From: Astropecten irregularis | Lineage: Eukaryota > Echinodermata > Asteroidea > Paxillosida > Astropectinidae | Direction of reading: 5' to 3' | Assembly: GCA_963971285.1 (NCBI GenBank) | Contig: OZ020254.1 | Coordinates: 9,920,001-9,984,000, forward strand | Length of the DNA: 64,000 nt | Shown here: positions 34,601 to 46,544 of the stretch, in pieces | How positions within the stretch are numbered: position 1 is the stretch's first letter | How the letters are laid out: every line of letters starts with the position of its first letter | Notes under the pieces: generated by a model | What the model was told of the DNA's origin: nothing | Database searches by the model: none | What the model saw: the letters and a program-made list of their open reading frames with translations, nothing else | Position numbers and translations under genes: made by a program

Positions 34601-37600
34601 CCACAGACCAAATAAAGCACAAATGCAAGGCGGCTGCATGTAGGCATACCGTATTGCCCACTGACTGAAATGGTTTTCAGGGGGGGGGGGCAGAAATATT
34701 ACTCTATTTTGGAACAAAAACACCTTGTTACTTCTGTGTGGTTTTATGAAATTTACAAAAAGATTGCCTTCCAAACACAACTAATTCCACACTTGATACA
34801 TTCAGGACAGGTCACATTATGAGTCACAATGAACTGGGAAAAACTTTATCTGAGAAAGATCTGAATTTAAGAGAGTTAAAGAGATTGTTCAAAGATGGTA
34901 AAATCAAGTCAGAATTTATACTACAATTTTATTTCTAATCTTCATATTTCAAAGCTTTCACGTCTTTTTCAACAGCTGATTTCATTAGTTGGCACTACAT
35001 GGTCTCTTCTCTTTGGCCATAATTAAAGTTACAGCACATACTATGCAGCTCTAGGATGGTGGGAACACCATGAATCACTGTGGGGGGCAAGCATCTGACA
35101 GAAATGTCAAACAAACATTCACAGACAAATTAAAATGGCTCTGGCATTGCAACGTTTCTCTCGGAGGTGAGTGATTACCAGACAGAACAAGACCAACAAA
35201 CACTGAGTGAAGAAGATGGCGGCAAAGTCATGTCTCACTAAGGTGAAAAATCACCTAACGGAAGGCAGTTTAACCCACATGTAAGCATAGATTAACTTCA
35301 GGGAGAGTATTAGTGCTAAAATATCTACATTTTTAAAGGTTTACCGTAATCAAAATTGGCAAAGGGGTGAAAGTGCTTTACACTTATTGCTTAATGCATA
35401 ATTAATGACTATATGAATGAAAATGTTTATGTAAGTTCTTATTTTTGACCAAAAAGATTCAAAATCAGTACATGTAGGCCTATGCCTCACCCCCCAAAAA
35501 GTTCCCCTTGGAACCGATCCACGCAATAGCGAGTGACGTCACCTACAGAACTAGTATAGGCTAGTATAGTGGGGTGTTTATTATGCGTCTAAAATACCTC
35601 CGTTTAGTATACAATATTTGTTAGCACAACAATGATAGGCAGGTTGAGTTTTATAAAAATACAGATGTATTTAAATTCATATGAGTTTTACAGAAAACCT
35701 TTAATAAACTCGTCATCTTTTTACCAGTGAAGCCACTTTCATACTTCCAAATGATGGTCAGGCATAGCCGACAATGTAAAAACAAAATCCCTGCATTCAA
35801 GAGCATAAAAGTCTAGCTTTTCTTCCAAAAATGAACACAATAATTAACCATAAATCATGGACTTGAAGTACTAAGTGAAGCATGCTTAAATCTTTATGCA
35901 ATGCTCATTAAAAATCACTAAAGCTATACACGGGTCCCAAATAGCGGCAAGTGAAGCATAAATCTGTAGTTTTTCCTGATATTCTCATTGTAAAAACATC
36001 TACAGCAAAACAACAATCTATAGGCAAAATGACATCAACCGTTTCACTAATGAAAATAACTTTGTCAGAAAGAAAAAAAATCCTGAAACTTTTGATTGTG
36101 GATTTTAAACAGGAGAAGTTTTCAGCAGTCATGGCAGCTGAATTATTTGTACAGCACTTCACTTGAAGGTCACTGCATTGTTTGGCTATTATATTGATCA
36201 ACTCGATGTGGATCGAGCATCACAATTGACATGACAAACTAAACAGTAGGGATTGTCAGTGAGCTAGCTAGGGTTGGGCTTTCTACTTTATGGCTTTGTT
36301 TGGCATTTTTCCTGTCTGATTTTGGAATAAATAACTGGCTGGGTTAAATTACATGGAGATATAATGAGTGCGACTCAGGAGATTATCTCTTTTATTATCA
36401 ACAATTAAACTCACTTTTTTTGACGTTAAATAGTGAATATTTTCCTTCTTCTTTTTTTTTATTAGTTTATTACCTGTTGACAATTTCAGCCAAGGATGAT
36501 AACTAGACTTTTGAATATGGAGGCTTGCATAAAATGACATTACAATACATGTCAATGCCTGTGAAAATGACTCATTTAATACCATTAATAGCCTGTTTGT
36601 TGTGTCTGAAGTTGCTCATAACTCCATCCATGTTTGTTCAGTAAAGCTCTTTGCATGTTTGCATCGAATTGTTATATCCGGGCTCAATGGGTAATTCAGG
36701 TGTACCATTATATACAAGTCCAGTAGTTTGGAAAATCTAACGTTCACAGGCTCCAGTATTTGACATAACATTATTATATCCATCGGGTTATGGTAAATGG
36801 ATCATCCAAACTGAAGATTCTGTGGTTTAAAGAGATCTGTGATGTTGTTGTTTTTCCTCTTTTTATGTCTCTCTTGCTAAAGAAAAGTCTCCAACAAGTC
36901 GAAATTTGTGGCATTTTATATGAGTTATTCTCACTTCATTTATATTTATTCAGGGCCAGTTGAATTGTCGTTAAGATTTTTCCCATTCCATTGCTGGAAT
37001 CCTTGGCCATAAATTGGCCATAAAATGTTCACACATAAATATTTGAACCACCACAAATGCTATCCTGTATGTTTACAGCACTTTTTATTGTCCACATTAG
37101 TTTGCTGACAAAATGATAAGGGGACCTTTTTCATTTTTAAAAGGAGCATAATAGGATCATTTGCAAAGATGTGCGTTTCGGCTGAATTTGGTACTTAAAC
37201 AGAAGTAAAGGTCTTAAACTTCCTAACAGATGTTGTTTCATGCTTTGTTCATCTGGATAGCAGAAATACGGCCGAAATAATCTTGCCCCCCCCCCCCCCC
37301 CCCCCCTCTGAATCCTTCACGGTTACACCACACTTTCAAAATGCTAAAAAGATAGTTTGGATGAACAATCTTTTTAAAAGACACTCAATCTTGATTTCCG
37401 TGAAAACCCCAGCATCTGATGAACCAAGATTATTTCCCATGGTGACTGTTTGCACTGTTTACAAACTGTTGAGTCCATTTTCTGTCTCAAACTCATTAAA
37501 ACAATTTTTGGAGGCCTTGCAAATCATGTACGCTGCCTTCAAGTTGGCATCCTGTTACACAGCTGTAGATCAAAGAGTAAATATTTTGTCCATAACATGT

Positions 37601-40600
37601 TGCAGAGCTTTAATAATGATCCACGATGATGTATTATCTAAATGCTTTATAATATTGCATCTGCAGAACTTTAGTTTTTCCATAGAGCTATGGTTTTGTC
37701 ACATGATGTCAAACTAACGGAATCAGTTTTCTTTCACTGGAGGCAAATTTAAATGAGATGGATTTTTGTTGTACCAGCATTTACTAGGCCTAGTGTGTGC
37801 AAGGTATTAGCCCCAAAGAAGCTTTACTGGATCTCATCCTGTGCCAGAACAATGGTAATGTGACAAAGAAGTAAAACAGTTATAAAACTTATCTATCAAC
37901 TCCACAACTTTAAAGGCTATTGCCTATATAATCCTCTTAAGCATATAGGCAACAGGTTGACAGGAAGCTGTGGTCTGGAAAAGGTCATACAATTGCTTTT
38001 TAAAGTATTTTCTAAAGAAACTCGTAAAAATCCTGTGGTTCTAAGGTGAATTCCTTTTTCTTTTTCATCTTGTAAGGTTTGCTATGCTCTCTGATATGAG
38101 TATAGTAACTTTTGGAAAAGGTTGTTCTGAAACTACCAAAGGTTTATTTTTATACTGACCAGAATGCAATCCCCTATCTTTCTGTTTCCATTTCTAAAAA
38201 CTACTTCTCTTCAAATACAAAGTCGTTTCTCTTTTATTTTTGATCTTTTTTTACTAATTTGTGGATAAATACACCATCATACCCTGTTAGTTATACGTAA
38301 ATCTGTTTTGGTTTCTTACCAATTAAAGTATATACCACCTTTAAATACATACATAGACTAGGCATACGCAAATATAATATTTCAGTCTTGATATAGATTT
38401 TATATCTATAAAATCATCTTTGTAATTACGAGGATTTAATGGTAAACCATTTTTTGATAAAAAAAAAATTTTCCCCAAATTTCAATGTCATTTTCGCATG
38501 GTACAAGTAAACAAACTCATCCATCAACTTTCTATCTTCAACAGACCCGGCATTGTATATGCGGAATACACACCATGGGAGGGCATATCACCATCTATTG
38601 TATTCCAACAACTAACAAACGACCAATTCTGAAGTTATAAGGTCAGTGTTTGCTTTCAAATATAGGTTTAAGGTCAGATTGCTCACAAAGAGGTTTGTTG
38701 TCATTACACAGCGCTATGAGAAGCAGTGTAAACTTAAATTTCAACAAGCAAGATATATTCGGATAAGCACATATATCACTTTCTCATGACATCACTTTTT
38801 CAACATCTTTTGCTGATTATTACAGAATGGAATATGGTTTATAGGTAAATTTGTCTGAATGGAGCATCTGCTATGTTCTGATATGCATTAAAATCTGATT
38901 GGATCAACTTTGGTTTTTTGTTCTTATATGTTAAAGAGATTTTGAATTGGAAGTTTATTAAAAAGGATTCCACTAGTCTTATTTCCAAATGTTGCCCACA
39001 ATAAAATAGTGATCCAAATTTTACTGAATTTAAATTGTTACAGCCCCAAAACAAATAATGTGGGAATCCCAAGAGATTTTCCTTCAGATGCTTTATCAAG
39101 CAAAAAGGGTTTGTAAAATAAAATGTTTTAAAGGCCCTTTTTCAAAACCTTGGTTTGAACTATGCCTATTTGACTCCATTTTGTGCATTCATTTAAAAGT
39201 ACATGTAACAGGTATCAAAATTAAATATCATAGGGCTTATTATTCATAGACTATAGCAGGTTTCTGCTACAGTTTTGAAAAACTTGTGAATTCTGCTACA
39301 GTTTTGAATAAACTCTACAAGATTTCTGCTACAATTTTCAATATAATGCACTCTTTTAAACAAGAAAACAAGTCTCAACTTTAAAGAAAATTCCACAATC
39401 TTATTTCCAGCTGGAGATGGGGGTTTCAGAGAGGCTACATACTGCTCTTAGTGTGCAAACATATAACGACATGATTTTATATATTTACCTGTTTCTGGTT
39501 GGGTACTTGTTGACGTGCTTGCTTCATCGTCTTCATCAGCCATTTCCTGCACACTCAGCATGTCTTCATCGCTATGGTAACCAAGTGTGGAATAAGAGCT
39601 CTTGTCCGAACCGCAGTGCTCATCGAGCAGGTCTTTGAGTATGTCCATCACGGTATGCAGACTTCTGGAGTACTGTGCAAGAAGCGGGACCACTTTTGTC
39701 TGGGAGGAGAAAGTCTTTATTTCCGACTTGAGCTTGCCGAATGCTAGGAGAGCACTCTTGTCGTACTCGATGCGGTTTTTCAGGGTGACAATCAGTCCTG
39801 GAAGCTGTGAATTACTGGGGGGTTCGATGGCATTCAGCAGGGCCTTGTTTTTGAAGAGGCGGCCCTTGATTTGATTCTCGTTGAGTTTTGTCAGTGCCTG
39901 GTGGTTCAGTCGTTGCCCAGACTTCTTCTCGCCGTTGAGCTTGATGGGCTTGCCGTGAGAGAGACTGTGCTGGTCCAGTGTACTGGCGGCGCCTTTGTAA
40001 GAGGTGATGGTATTTCCAATCTCCAGTTTCAGGGCATCATGAAGGTTAATCAGACTCCCATTGACCTCGATGAGACCGTGCTCCCCGATTCCTTGAAGTG
40101 CAGTGTCCATGATCTTCTTCCGTTTGTAGAGAGTCCGCACAAGGTCAGGGTTTACGTGCAACACGATCCTCAAGATATTGATGATAGATTTCTTGGCATC
40201 CTCAGGTTTTGGATATTTGTACTCTGCTGAGCTCTGAGGCATGGACAGGTATCGCACTATGTGGAAGACCATCACTTCCACTTGAAACTGCTCCATGGGA
40301 AAGTTATCGGCATCACTGATGAAAAGTCTGGAATACAAACTCTCCAGCAGGACCAGCGATTTAGGAATGCTCTCGATGATAGCCATGATGGGAACATCCT
40401 CCGTGATGTCCTTCAAAGCTTCCATGGAGATCTTGTTGACGAGCTGCGACGCATCGATGAACTTTCCCTTCTCGACCAGGACCAGGAGTTGCCGCAAGAT
40501 GAAGCTCGGGCTCACTTCCTGGTACTTGAGAGGACTCGCTCCCTTTCCCGCGAAGCTGCTGACCCATGAGGAGTTGCGCCAGGGCCCTGGAAGGGGCACT

Positions 40601-40659
40601 GAGTTACGAAGCTTCTTGGGACGCCCCTTCTTTGCTGCGTTGTTTTTGCCTGAACTCAT
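25667..40659 (-). CDS. MIEAP (SPATA18-like) C-terminal-domain protein, seven coding exons
   Basis: Exons (minus): 39489-40659, 30534-30881, 30281-30412, 29486-29735, 27479-28691, 26943-27131, 25667-25948. All junctions have AG/GT borders and agreeing phases, giving 1194 residues. Residues 1-390 are a basic start then a helical region I do not recognise. About 391-550 are Arg/Ser-rich (RDRTRSRSGSVDR), about 570-633 a coiled coil (SKRLEEVSKERDRLAEREKK), and 634-960 Pro/Ser/Gln-rich and probably disordered. The last 230 residues resemble the C-terminal domain of mitochondria-eating protein, with the hallmark WPALL...YKGVV at the end. Human SPATA18 (about 540 residues) has the same coiled coil, RS-rich segment and C-terminal domain, and acts in mitochondrial quality control. 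This protein is twice as long, so it is a family member rather than a proven orthologue. Small extra exons in the 8.6-kb first intron cannot be excluded. Confidence 0.82.
26160..26330. repeat. Minisatellite in intron 6
   Basis: Seven to eight imperfect copies of a 20-25 bp unit close to AGTAACCTATCCCTATAG. It adjoins the larger exon-derived array to its right. Confidence 0.75.
26333..26942 (-). repeat. Tandem array derived from exon 6 and its donor site
   Basis: Four degenerate copies of the 3' half of exon 6 (26943-27131) lie downstream in the gene's sense. The core encoding RRMGDG.LQPMI recurs with antisense anchors at about 26385, 26540, 26683, 26847 and, in the true exon, 26969, so spacing is 122-164 bp. 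Several copies keep the GTGAGA donor and have a CCACAG acceptor-like sequence before the coding-like part. The coding frame is not kept uniformly, so I treat them as pseudo-exons. Confidence 0.8.
29383..29450 (+). repeat. tRNA-derived SINE-like fragment
   Basis: It has an A-box-like ATGGTACAGCA and a B-box-like GGTTCAAATCC about 45 bases apart, but no plausible cloverleaf acceptor pairing. It lies immediately before exon 4's boundary on the other strand (exon 29486-29735). Confidence 0.35.
31060..31580 (+). mobile_element. LINE ORF2 C-terminal fragment
   Basis: The translation contains the familiar end of non-LTR reverse-transcriptase proteins of the CR1/jockey type: MEYCSHICDGSPASH...LDRIQRRVV, then (in another frame) FYRYPHGMCSNGLSMVVPP, then back in the first frame TSRYSLSFFP...SLWDFIPSSCFP.GYNLS.FK. 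Two frame changes and the absence of the upstream polymerase mark it as a dead, 5'-truncated copy in intron 1 of the MIEAP-like gene, in antisense orientation to that gene. A short A-rich run follows at about 31588-31610. Confidence 0.8.
31600..32839. other. Intron 1, no gene recognised
   Basis: AT-rich intronic DNA. A short CTAGA tandem repeat is at about 32129-32150. No exon-like segment is supported. Confidence 0.5.
32840..33294 (+). repeat. TTAA-type MITE, copy 6, enlarged
   Basis: TTAA at both ends and family termini. It is longer than the others (about 450 bp) because of an AT-rich expansion at about 33040-33120, where TTTAAAAGATC is repeated around an AATTATAAA-rich tract. Confidence 0.8.
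33787..34139 (+). repeat. TTAA-type MITE, copy 7
   Basis: The left end TTAAAGGTAATATCATACT is intact. The right end is diverged (CCAAAGTATGACTAGTTAAC) but still followed by TTAA. The interior is typical. Confidence 0.78.
34140..38220. other. Intron 1, no gene recognised
   Basis: Long AT-rich intronic stretch. A pure C run of about 21 bases is at 37286-37306 and a shorter G run at 34681-34690. The 144-codon plus-strand frame at 37283-37717 starts in the C run and has no other support. Confidence 0.5.
38221..38344 (+). repeat. TTAA-type MITE, copy 8 (3' fragment)
   Basis: Only the right third remains: TTTCTCTTTTATTTTTGATC, then GTGGATAAATACACC, CCCTGTTAGTTATACGTAAA and a degenerate right end before TTAA. 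Confidence 0.6.
39255..39345. repeat. Three short tandem copies of TTTCTGCTACAGTTTTGAA
   Basis: Units of about 30-40 bp with drift, at about 39259, 39289 and 39325, just beyond the exon 1 donor of the MIEAP-like gene (39489). Confidence 0.6.
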
Positions 40660-40676
40660 GTTGAATTGTCAACCTG

Positions 40677-41234
40677 CCTGAGATTTTGACAAAATATCAC
40701 AAAATATCGATAAATATCAATGCACTAACATAAAAAGGTTTATTTGATTACCAAAAATAATGAGCTAACTCTCAAATACATACAAAGAACTTAGTACATG
40801 TACTAGACAAAGGAAAACATTATACGAAATTTATGTTTTAACCAACAATCAAATATAACAAGAAAATTCGACATCACAAAGTTCAATAATACCGGTAGTT
40901 TGCATTTGTAATGGTCTACTTATTTAAATACAAAACTTCAAAAGTTATTTAAACTGGATCAGAGATAGTTATCAACTTAAGAACTAAAGAGGTTTGTGTT
41001 AGAAAATACAGGCGAGTTTTAACAAAAACAATTTTAAAAGCTAAATAAAAAGGCCTAAAGGCCAAATAGATAAATGAAAAATAAATCGTAGCGAATTTAA
41101 AGGTCACCTCACGCATCATTAAAAAAAAAACCGAATTACCGAAAGTTGTTAAATTTATAACACCCGCAAAACGGAAAAAATGCTTCACATAAAAATGCCG
41201 CGTCTCATTTTCCTGAAATGGAAATAAACTTACC
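40677..41234 (-). other. 5' UTR intron of the MIEAP-like gene
   Basis: Upstream of the ATG at 40659 the minus strand has an acceptor CTCAG just before base 40677. At 41234 a donor CAAAG/GTAAGT ends a likely non-coding first exon that runs back to about 41450. This places the promoter near 41450-41520. Confidence 0.5.
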
Positions 41235-41451
41235 TTTGCGATGGCAAACTGATTAAATCATTGCCCAAATGTTCCAGCCACTTCAGGTGCAGTTTCAATG
41301 GGAATCGCGCCAGTGGTTTCTTTGTACCAGTCACCGTCAAAGTTTGGCAGCCAAGTGAGCGCACATGCAGCGCGGTACGCGATACACCTGTTTGCGTTTG
41401 CACACCTGTGCAATAAAAAAGTTCTCGAAAGTTTTTATCTGGCATAAACAC

Positions 41452-42299
41452 AGCGTGGTGGCGCTATACAACAATTGCGCTTGGGGCTTTTCTCGTGACA
41501 ATTATTTTGAAAGTCTTTGATGATAAATCTATTATCTTTTTTTCAGTTTCATGCCAACGAAAAATGAAATAGACATTTCAGGATCTTCTCAATATGGTGT
41601 CAAAATCACCTACAAAGGTCGTCTGCACAAGAACAAATGTTAAACTTCTGAAACTATTAATATAAAATTATTGCTTTTTAGCATTCAATTACATGTAAAT
41701 TGTATGCAGCTCTAGTGAAGTGGAATATTTCTGAATAATTTTCACTTGACAATACTTGACCAAAAATGACCCATCATTTGCTCTTTTGTTTAGGTCCCAT
41801 TTGAAATGTTACAATTCCTCCATTCATTTCATTCTATATTCCATCACCTACAGAACATTTTAAATATCAATACAATTAATTTTTTACTAGCTGGACAAAA
41901 TAGACTAAAATATCTTCTCTCAACTGCCATTTTTGAAATTATGTGAAAGCCACCAAAGCTTATAAAATGAATGATAGCAGTAATTTAATTAACAAAAACA
42001 TATTTTTAACACCAAGAATAAACCACATACAGCAACATTTCATTTCTAGCATATCTTTTATTTACTATTTGTCCCATATTTTATTTACTATTTGGCCCAG
42101 ATTGTCTTCTTTCCTTTTGATAAAAATACAAATAATAATTAAACCTTCTGAGTTTAAAAACAAAAACTTAGATTTAATTTATATTATTTCTTTTTCTTTG
42201 TTTGTGTTACTCTCTCCTTTATCAAAAACTCACTCTTTGTTTTTCCCTTTCCACAAATCCATCCAAAAATATTGATCAAAAAATTAATAGATTGTCTTC
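41452..42299. other. Intergenic, AT-rich
   Basis: It lies between the 5' end of the MIEAP-like gene and a MITE. The 110-codon frame at 41943-42275 is very AT-rich and I do not support it. Confidence 0.5.
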
Positions 42300-42672
42300 T
42301 TAAAGGTACTAACATACTTTGGTAAAGTTGATAGAACAGCTACGGTCTGTTCATAATTTGATATGTCATAAAATAAAAACAAACCTGTAAAACTTCCAGC
42401 TCAATTGATCAGTGGAAACAGTAGAAAACAGCGATAAAACTGTTGCAATTGTTATGCGGAATTGTGAGGTTATTGTTGTAGTGAGGTTTTTATCTCGGAG
42501 ATCAAAACCATTTTTGGAATTTCGGTATTTTGTTTTACTCATTTCTGGAAAAATATCATATTTCAAGCAGAACAATTTTAACTGTATGTTTGTACCAGGT
42601 TTATCGTTATACTCTGTAAGTTATACATAAATCTGTCAATGGTTTCCTACCAAAGTATGATAGTACCTTTAA
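42300..42672 (+). repeat. TTAA-type MITE, subfamily B copy (unoccupied)
   Basis: Termini TTAAAGGTACTAACATACTTTGG and CCAAAGTATGATAGTACCTTTAA, interior beginning GTTGATAGAACAGC. The same interior occurs at 55211-55638, where a foldback element has been inserted. Confidence 0.75.
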
Positions 42673-43054
42673 TGATACACTGTACATATTACTATGTATA
42701 GAACAAAATGTGATAATATCTATCAGTATTCTTTAAATTACAACTTCATATCTAAATGCACTAAAACTAATATCTTCTACAAAAATGCACTTAAACCTTA
42801 TAATCTATATTTATAATATGCTGATAAAATTCTACTCTGTCTTACTTCACACATTTCACTGCATAAGTTACATTGGCACACACAAGCTTTTGCGTTTTAA
42901 CAAGTTGGTTCATGTTAACTTCATGGACTAAACAGGTAAAAAAAAAGAACGATGGAAAAACAACATGTACACTTAAAAATGCTGATAAAATTCCTGATAA
43001 TGTAGTTTTGTCCGGAGACAGCCGGCTATCTCCTTGGGAGGGATCTGCGGAAGT

Positions 43055-46000
43055 TTATCTCACAATGTGGGTTATGTGGCCCTGCAAGAACAAACGGAAA
43101 AACACAGGATATTTGAACAGAAAAAATATTCAAGTTACAATACTCTTAAAGCTTGAACACCGATGTCACTGGACAAAAAAAAGTCTCCACATAAATTAAT
43201 AGAGATATATAACCATACCAACATATTATGAAGACCAATCAGAACACCAACCAACTTTATAGTTTTTCTTTACCATTTCCTGGTTCCCATTTCCTTAGTG
43301 GTCGGTAACCAGCTCAGCTGGGTTCCGTTGTGTATGCTAGTTGGTGCTTCAACCCGTATGAAGCCTCTGTATGTTTGTTATTTACATTAGGTTGTCTGTT
43401 GGGTCGATTGTGTGTTGTTGGTGCTTCAACCCGTACGAAGCCTGTGTACGGTTGGTCTTTCACATTGAGTTGTTTGTGCACGTTTGATGCCACCAATCAG
43501 GTCTATTTTTTGTGCCTCCATACATTTGTAAATATAATCATCATATAACCACAAGGGAAACTGACTGAATTTAAAGTTATTGAAAAGTGAACAAAGAAAA
43601 ATTGACTGGAGCGGGATTCGAACCGGCGACCTCCTGAATACCGTACAGGCGCTCTACCAACTGAGCCATCCAGCCCTATGTTGGTGGTGACCCCAATAGT
43701 CAACTATCCTTGTTCGTTTGGCAGTCAGAAGCCATGAAACCACGCACACACCGCCACACCCCAGGGATCGTTTCAATGATACACGCAACAATTGCTGCAA
43801 CCTGGGAACGGTACATGGGGGATCACTCAAAGAGGATACGGCTTTTTTAATTATTATATTCGTGAAATAACCACAAGGGAAACTGACTGACTGAATTTAA
43901 AGTTATTAAAAAAGTGAACATAGAAAAATTGCCTGGAGCTACACATATTCATCATTTGTTTGTTTGTGTTTTCTCCTTCAACAATTTAAACTGCCAAAAA
44001 GGGCATCAATCCAAGACATTGACAAAGTGAATAAAATCTAACAATATTAACTGCATATGACAATTTTAAGTCCGACCAGATAAAAAGGGCAATTAGATTT
44101 TAGAAAATCAATTGGAGTGATTAAAAAACAAACAAATACTCACTGGTTCTCCTGAAAGGCATCGCTGACACACTCTCCTGTCTGGCCTCTGTATCAAGGA
44201 GATGAGATAAATTTAAAACAATCATATTAACATCGTCATGAAGCCTTGAATCAATTGTTGCACAGGACGTAGTAGTGGACTAAGGCTTAGTCCACTAAGC
44301 CCAGCTAACAACTTGCCACATTAACTAAAGTGTGTACAATAACATGCCAAATAGCATTCACCATAATCGCTCCCCGACAATAACTTTTCTCTTCTAACAA
44401 ACTCCATCTGATTAATCCCTAAAAAAAACCTCTTCAAACAACTTTTTAGGCTCTCTTAGGTCAAGTTAAGTCCAAGTTCCCCCTTGATTTTATTGATATT
44501 AGTCTCAATATTCATCATGTGACATGTGTTTACAGGCCTTGCGCAAACTTTTTTTCCAGGCTAGCCCACCGGGCCTCCTTACTTAATATTTTACTAGCAT
44601 GTTTAAATTTTTACTAGCCTGTACATACATGTTGATCCATACCAAGTAATGTATACATGTAGGCTCTTCTTAAATTTTTACTAGCCCATCGGGCAACCAA
44701 GGAAGCGAGTGTAGCTAGCCCAAAGCGGTTTCTGCTAGAGCTAGACATTGTATGCCTGGCTAGTACTATTTCGAGCCCTGGTTTAATTATGGTGCATGTA
44801 CTGCTGTATGTGGATTTCAATCAATTATCTTTTGGAAGAACATGCAAAGTATCAAAACAAGAATTTCACTGAATCTATTTTTATTTCACCCTTAAAATTA
44901 AACATAACTCTTTATAAAACAAAGAAAAATATACCAGAGATCTGTGAAATGTACCTGTATATGTGGTGATACCGCAGTGCTTGTTGCATCACCACCAGCA
45001 GTCATAACATGATGAGAATTCTGCATAGAATTGATGGGAATGTGAGGATGGCAAGAATAGGTTCTCATGGCAACCGCATCATCGTCCGTCTCCGATGGTT
45101 GGGTAGGGCATCCAACAGAAATGCATTCCATTGCATGGTTGGCTTCCGATAAATAACCGGACACTCCATTGCACATACGTTTCTGAGGCTGAGGGGGAAA
45201 TATTTATGAAAATTATTATCTTAAAGGTACAGTGCAGGACTGGATTGGTGACATACCCAAACAGAAATGTTCACAGATTTACGTACAACTTTCAGGGTAT
45301 GAAGATGATGCTGGTAGAAACATAATGTTAAAATATTTCCACATGAAATTGTGTATATCCAGAAATTAGTAAAACAAACACCGAAACAATTTTGATCTCG
45401 AGGTAAGATTAAAATCCTTCTTTATGTTTTTATATCAAGACAAATTGAGTTGGATTTTCTCCTGAAGTAGATATGTCCGATTGAGATCAAAATTTTCACA
45501 GGCTTATTATTTCATATCCATTTTTGATTGACAAAGTGTGAGTGCTGTCATGTATTATACTTTTAAAGTACCAGAACAGTATGCTGAGATAAGAAAAATA
45601 TAAATGTACAGAAATTGTTCCATTCCTTTCAGGTTTTCAGTGCAAGGAATGTCAGAACGGTAGTTATTCAACAGAGGTCATGTTTGCTTCGGTGGTACTC
45701 ATACATGACTTCAAAACAGTTCCTTAAAGACCACAGTGAGGTGAGGTGATGGTAAGAAAAAAGGCTATCTTCTCAAACAAGAAATGAACGTAAATAGGCT
45801 CTAAGCTCACCAGTCAGTTCTAGAACTGTGAGTAAAGGGCTATTTCATATCTTTATAGCTGTGGTCCATCGCCAGCCAAGAAAAGATCAAAAAACTGAAA
45901 AGGCCTATCTTTAATTTGGTCCACATTTGAACGGTTACTCAGACCTATGCTCAGAGTTGGACTTATTTAGTACGGCACAGAAAGATACTGCTATACAGCT

Positions 46001-46544
46001 GTACTAGACGACAAAACAAAATGATCTAACAATGGGCACAAACTAATTAAATTAGACTCGTAATAACGGGGCCCAGATACACCGCTCTACACTTAGTTGC
46101 GATGATCATAACCCTAGGTCTGAGTGAGTCTGACATGGGGATAAGGTCCCATGTCAGACCATGGAGGAAGAACGACCAGGGGCAGGACGATCATTGCAAC
46201 TTCTACTACTAGCCTACACTGTACATGGGGTTATGAGTTATTACACTCAGGTGACAACAACTTTCACCATTTTCCTGCTAACGTTAGTACTATTCTCATG
46301 TTTGACATTATTGAAACCAGAATAAGAATGACTCTGGAAGATATTTGACATCATAATAAAAAAATGATACCTAGATCCTGAACGAACATCGCACAAAATG
46401 TTAAATTAGCAGACGTACTAAGTTGTATTTGTCTGAAGCCGTCATCTCCATTTGGCCGACATTACCAAACTCCATATGTTTGTGCACAATCCTGCTGTTC
46501 TCATCGTCGGAAATATTGTAGCTTCTTTTCCGCAGAATTTCCAT
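43055..46544 (-). CDS. Small protein with C-x2-C-x6-H-x2-H tail, four exons
   Basis: Exons (minus): 46419-46544, 44955-45182, 44144-44188, 43055-43081. Every junction has AG/GT borders in phase 0, giving 141 residues. The start MEILRKRSYNISDDENS is the first ATG after an in-frame stop; a longer ATG-started frame from 46722 overlaps it out of register and may be an upstream ORF. The middle is Met/His/Ser-rich and featureless. The last residues are VCQRCLSGEPGHITHIVR, four potential zinc ligands within fourteen residues. The four-base-perfect phasing and this conserved-looking tail persuade me it is real; I have a sense of similar animal tails but cannot name the family, and I assign no function. 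A MITE (45221-45566) sits 38 bases before the exon 2 acceptor. Confidence 0.7.
43325..43475. repeat. Two-copy tandem repeat, unit about 85 bp
   Basis: GTTGGTGCTTCAACCCGTA..GAAGCCT occurs at about 43340 and about 43420, each followed by related GT-rich sequence ending in TTTACATTAGGTTG / TTCACATTGAGTTG. Confidence 0.7.
43546..43705 (-). repeat. tRNA-derived SINE, copy 1
   Basis: On the minus strand the centre reads TGGCTCAGTTGGTAGAGCG (A box) and GGTTCGAATCCCG (B box) with acceptor-like pairing GGCTGGA/TCCAGTC. The anticodon loop lacks the conserved T33 and one stem pair, and the same sequence, with the same non-tRNA flanks (TTGACTATT... and ..CCCTTGTGGTTA), recurs at 51.7-52.0 kb. I therefore call a SINE, not a tRNA gene. 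Confidence 0.7.
43866..43945 (-). repeat. tRNA-derived SINE, tail fragment
   Basis: The AACCACAAGGGAAACTGACTG...TTTAAAGTTATT flank of copy 1 is repeated, followed by ATTGCCTGGAGC, where the tRNA-like part is cut off. Confidence 0.55.
45221..45566 (-). repeat. TTAA-type MITE, diverged relative
   Basis: TTAA-flanked. The left third, read in reverse, matches the family's right end (AACAGAAATGTTCACAGATT, then CAGGGTATGAAGATG). The right third matches the short element at 5335-5495. It is a mosaic or a separate subfamily. Confidence 0.6.

Noticed and set aside
37283-37717. 144-codon plus-strand frame
   Set aside because: It begins in a C homopolymer giving poly-proline, lies inside intron 1 of the MIEAP-like gene and shows no domain.
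43602-43676. Possible functional tRNA gene
   Set aside because: A and B boxes and acceptor pairing are present, but the anticodon arm is faulty, and the sequence recurs with non-tRNA flanks at 51.7-52.0 kb, so it is a SINE.
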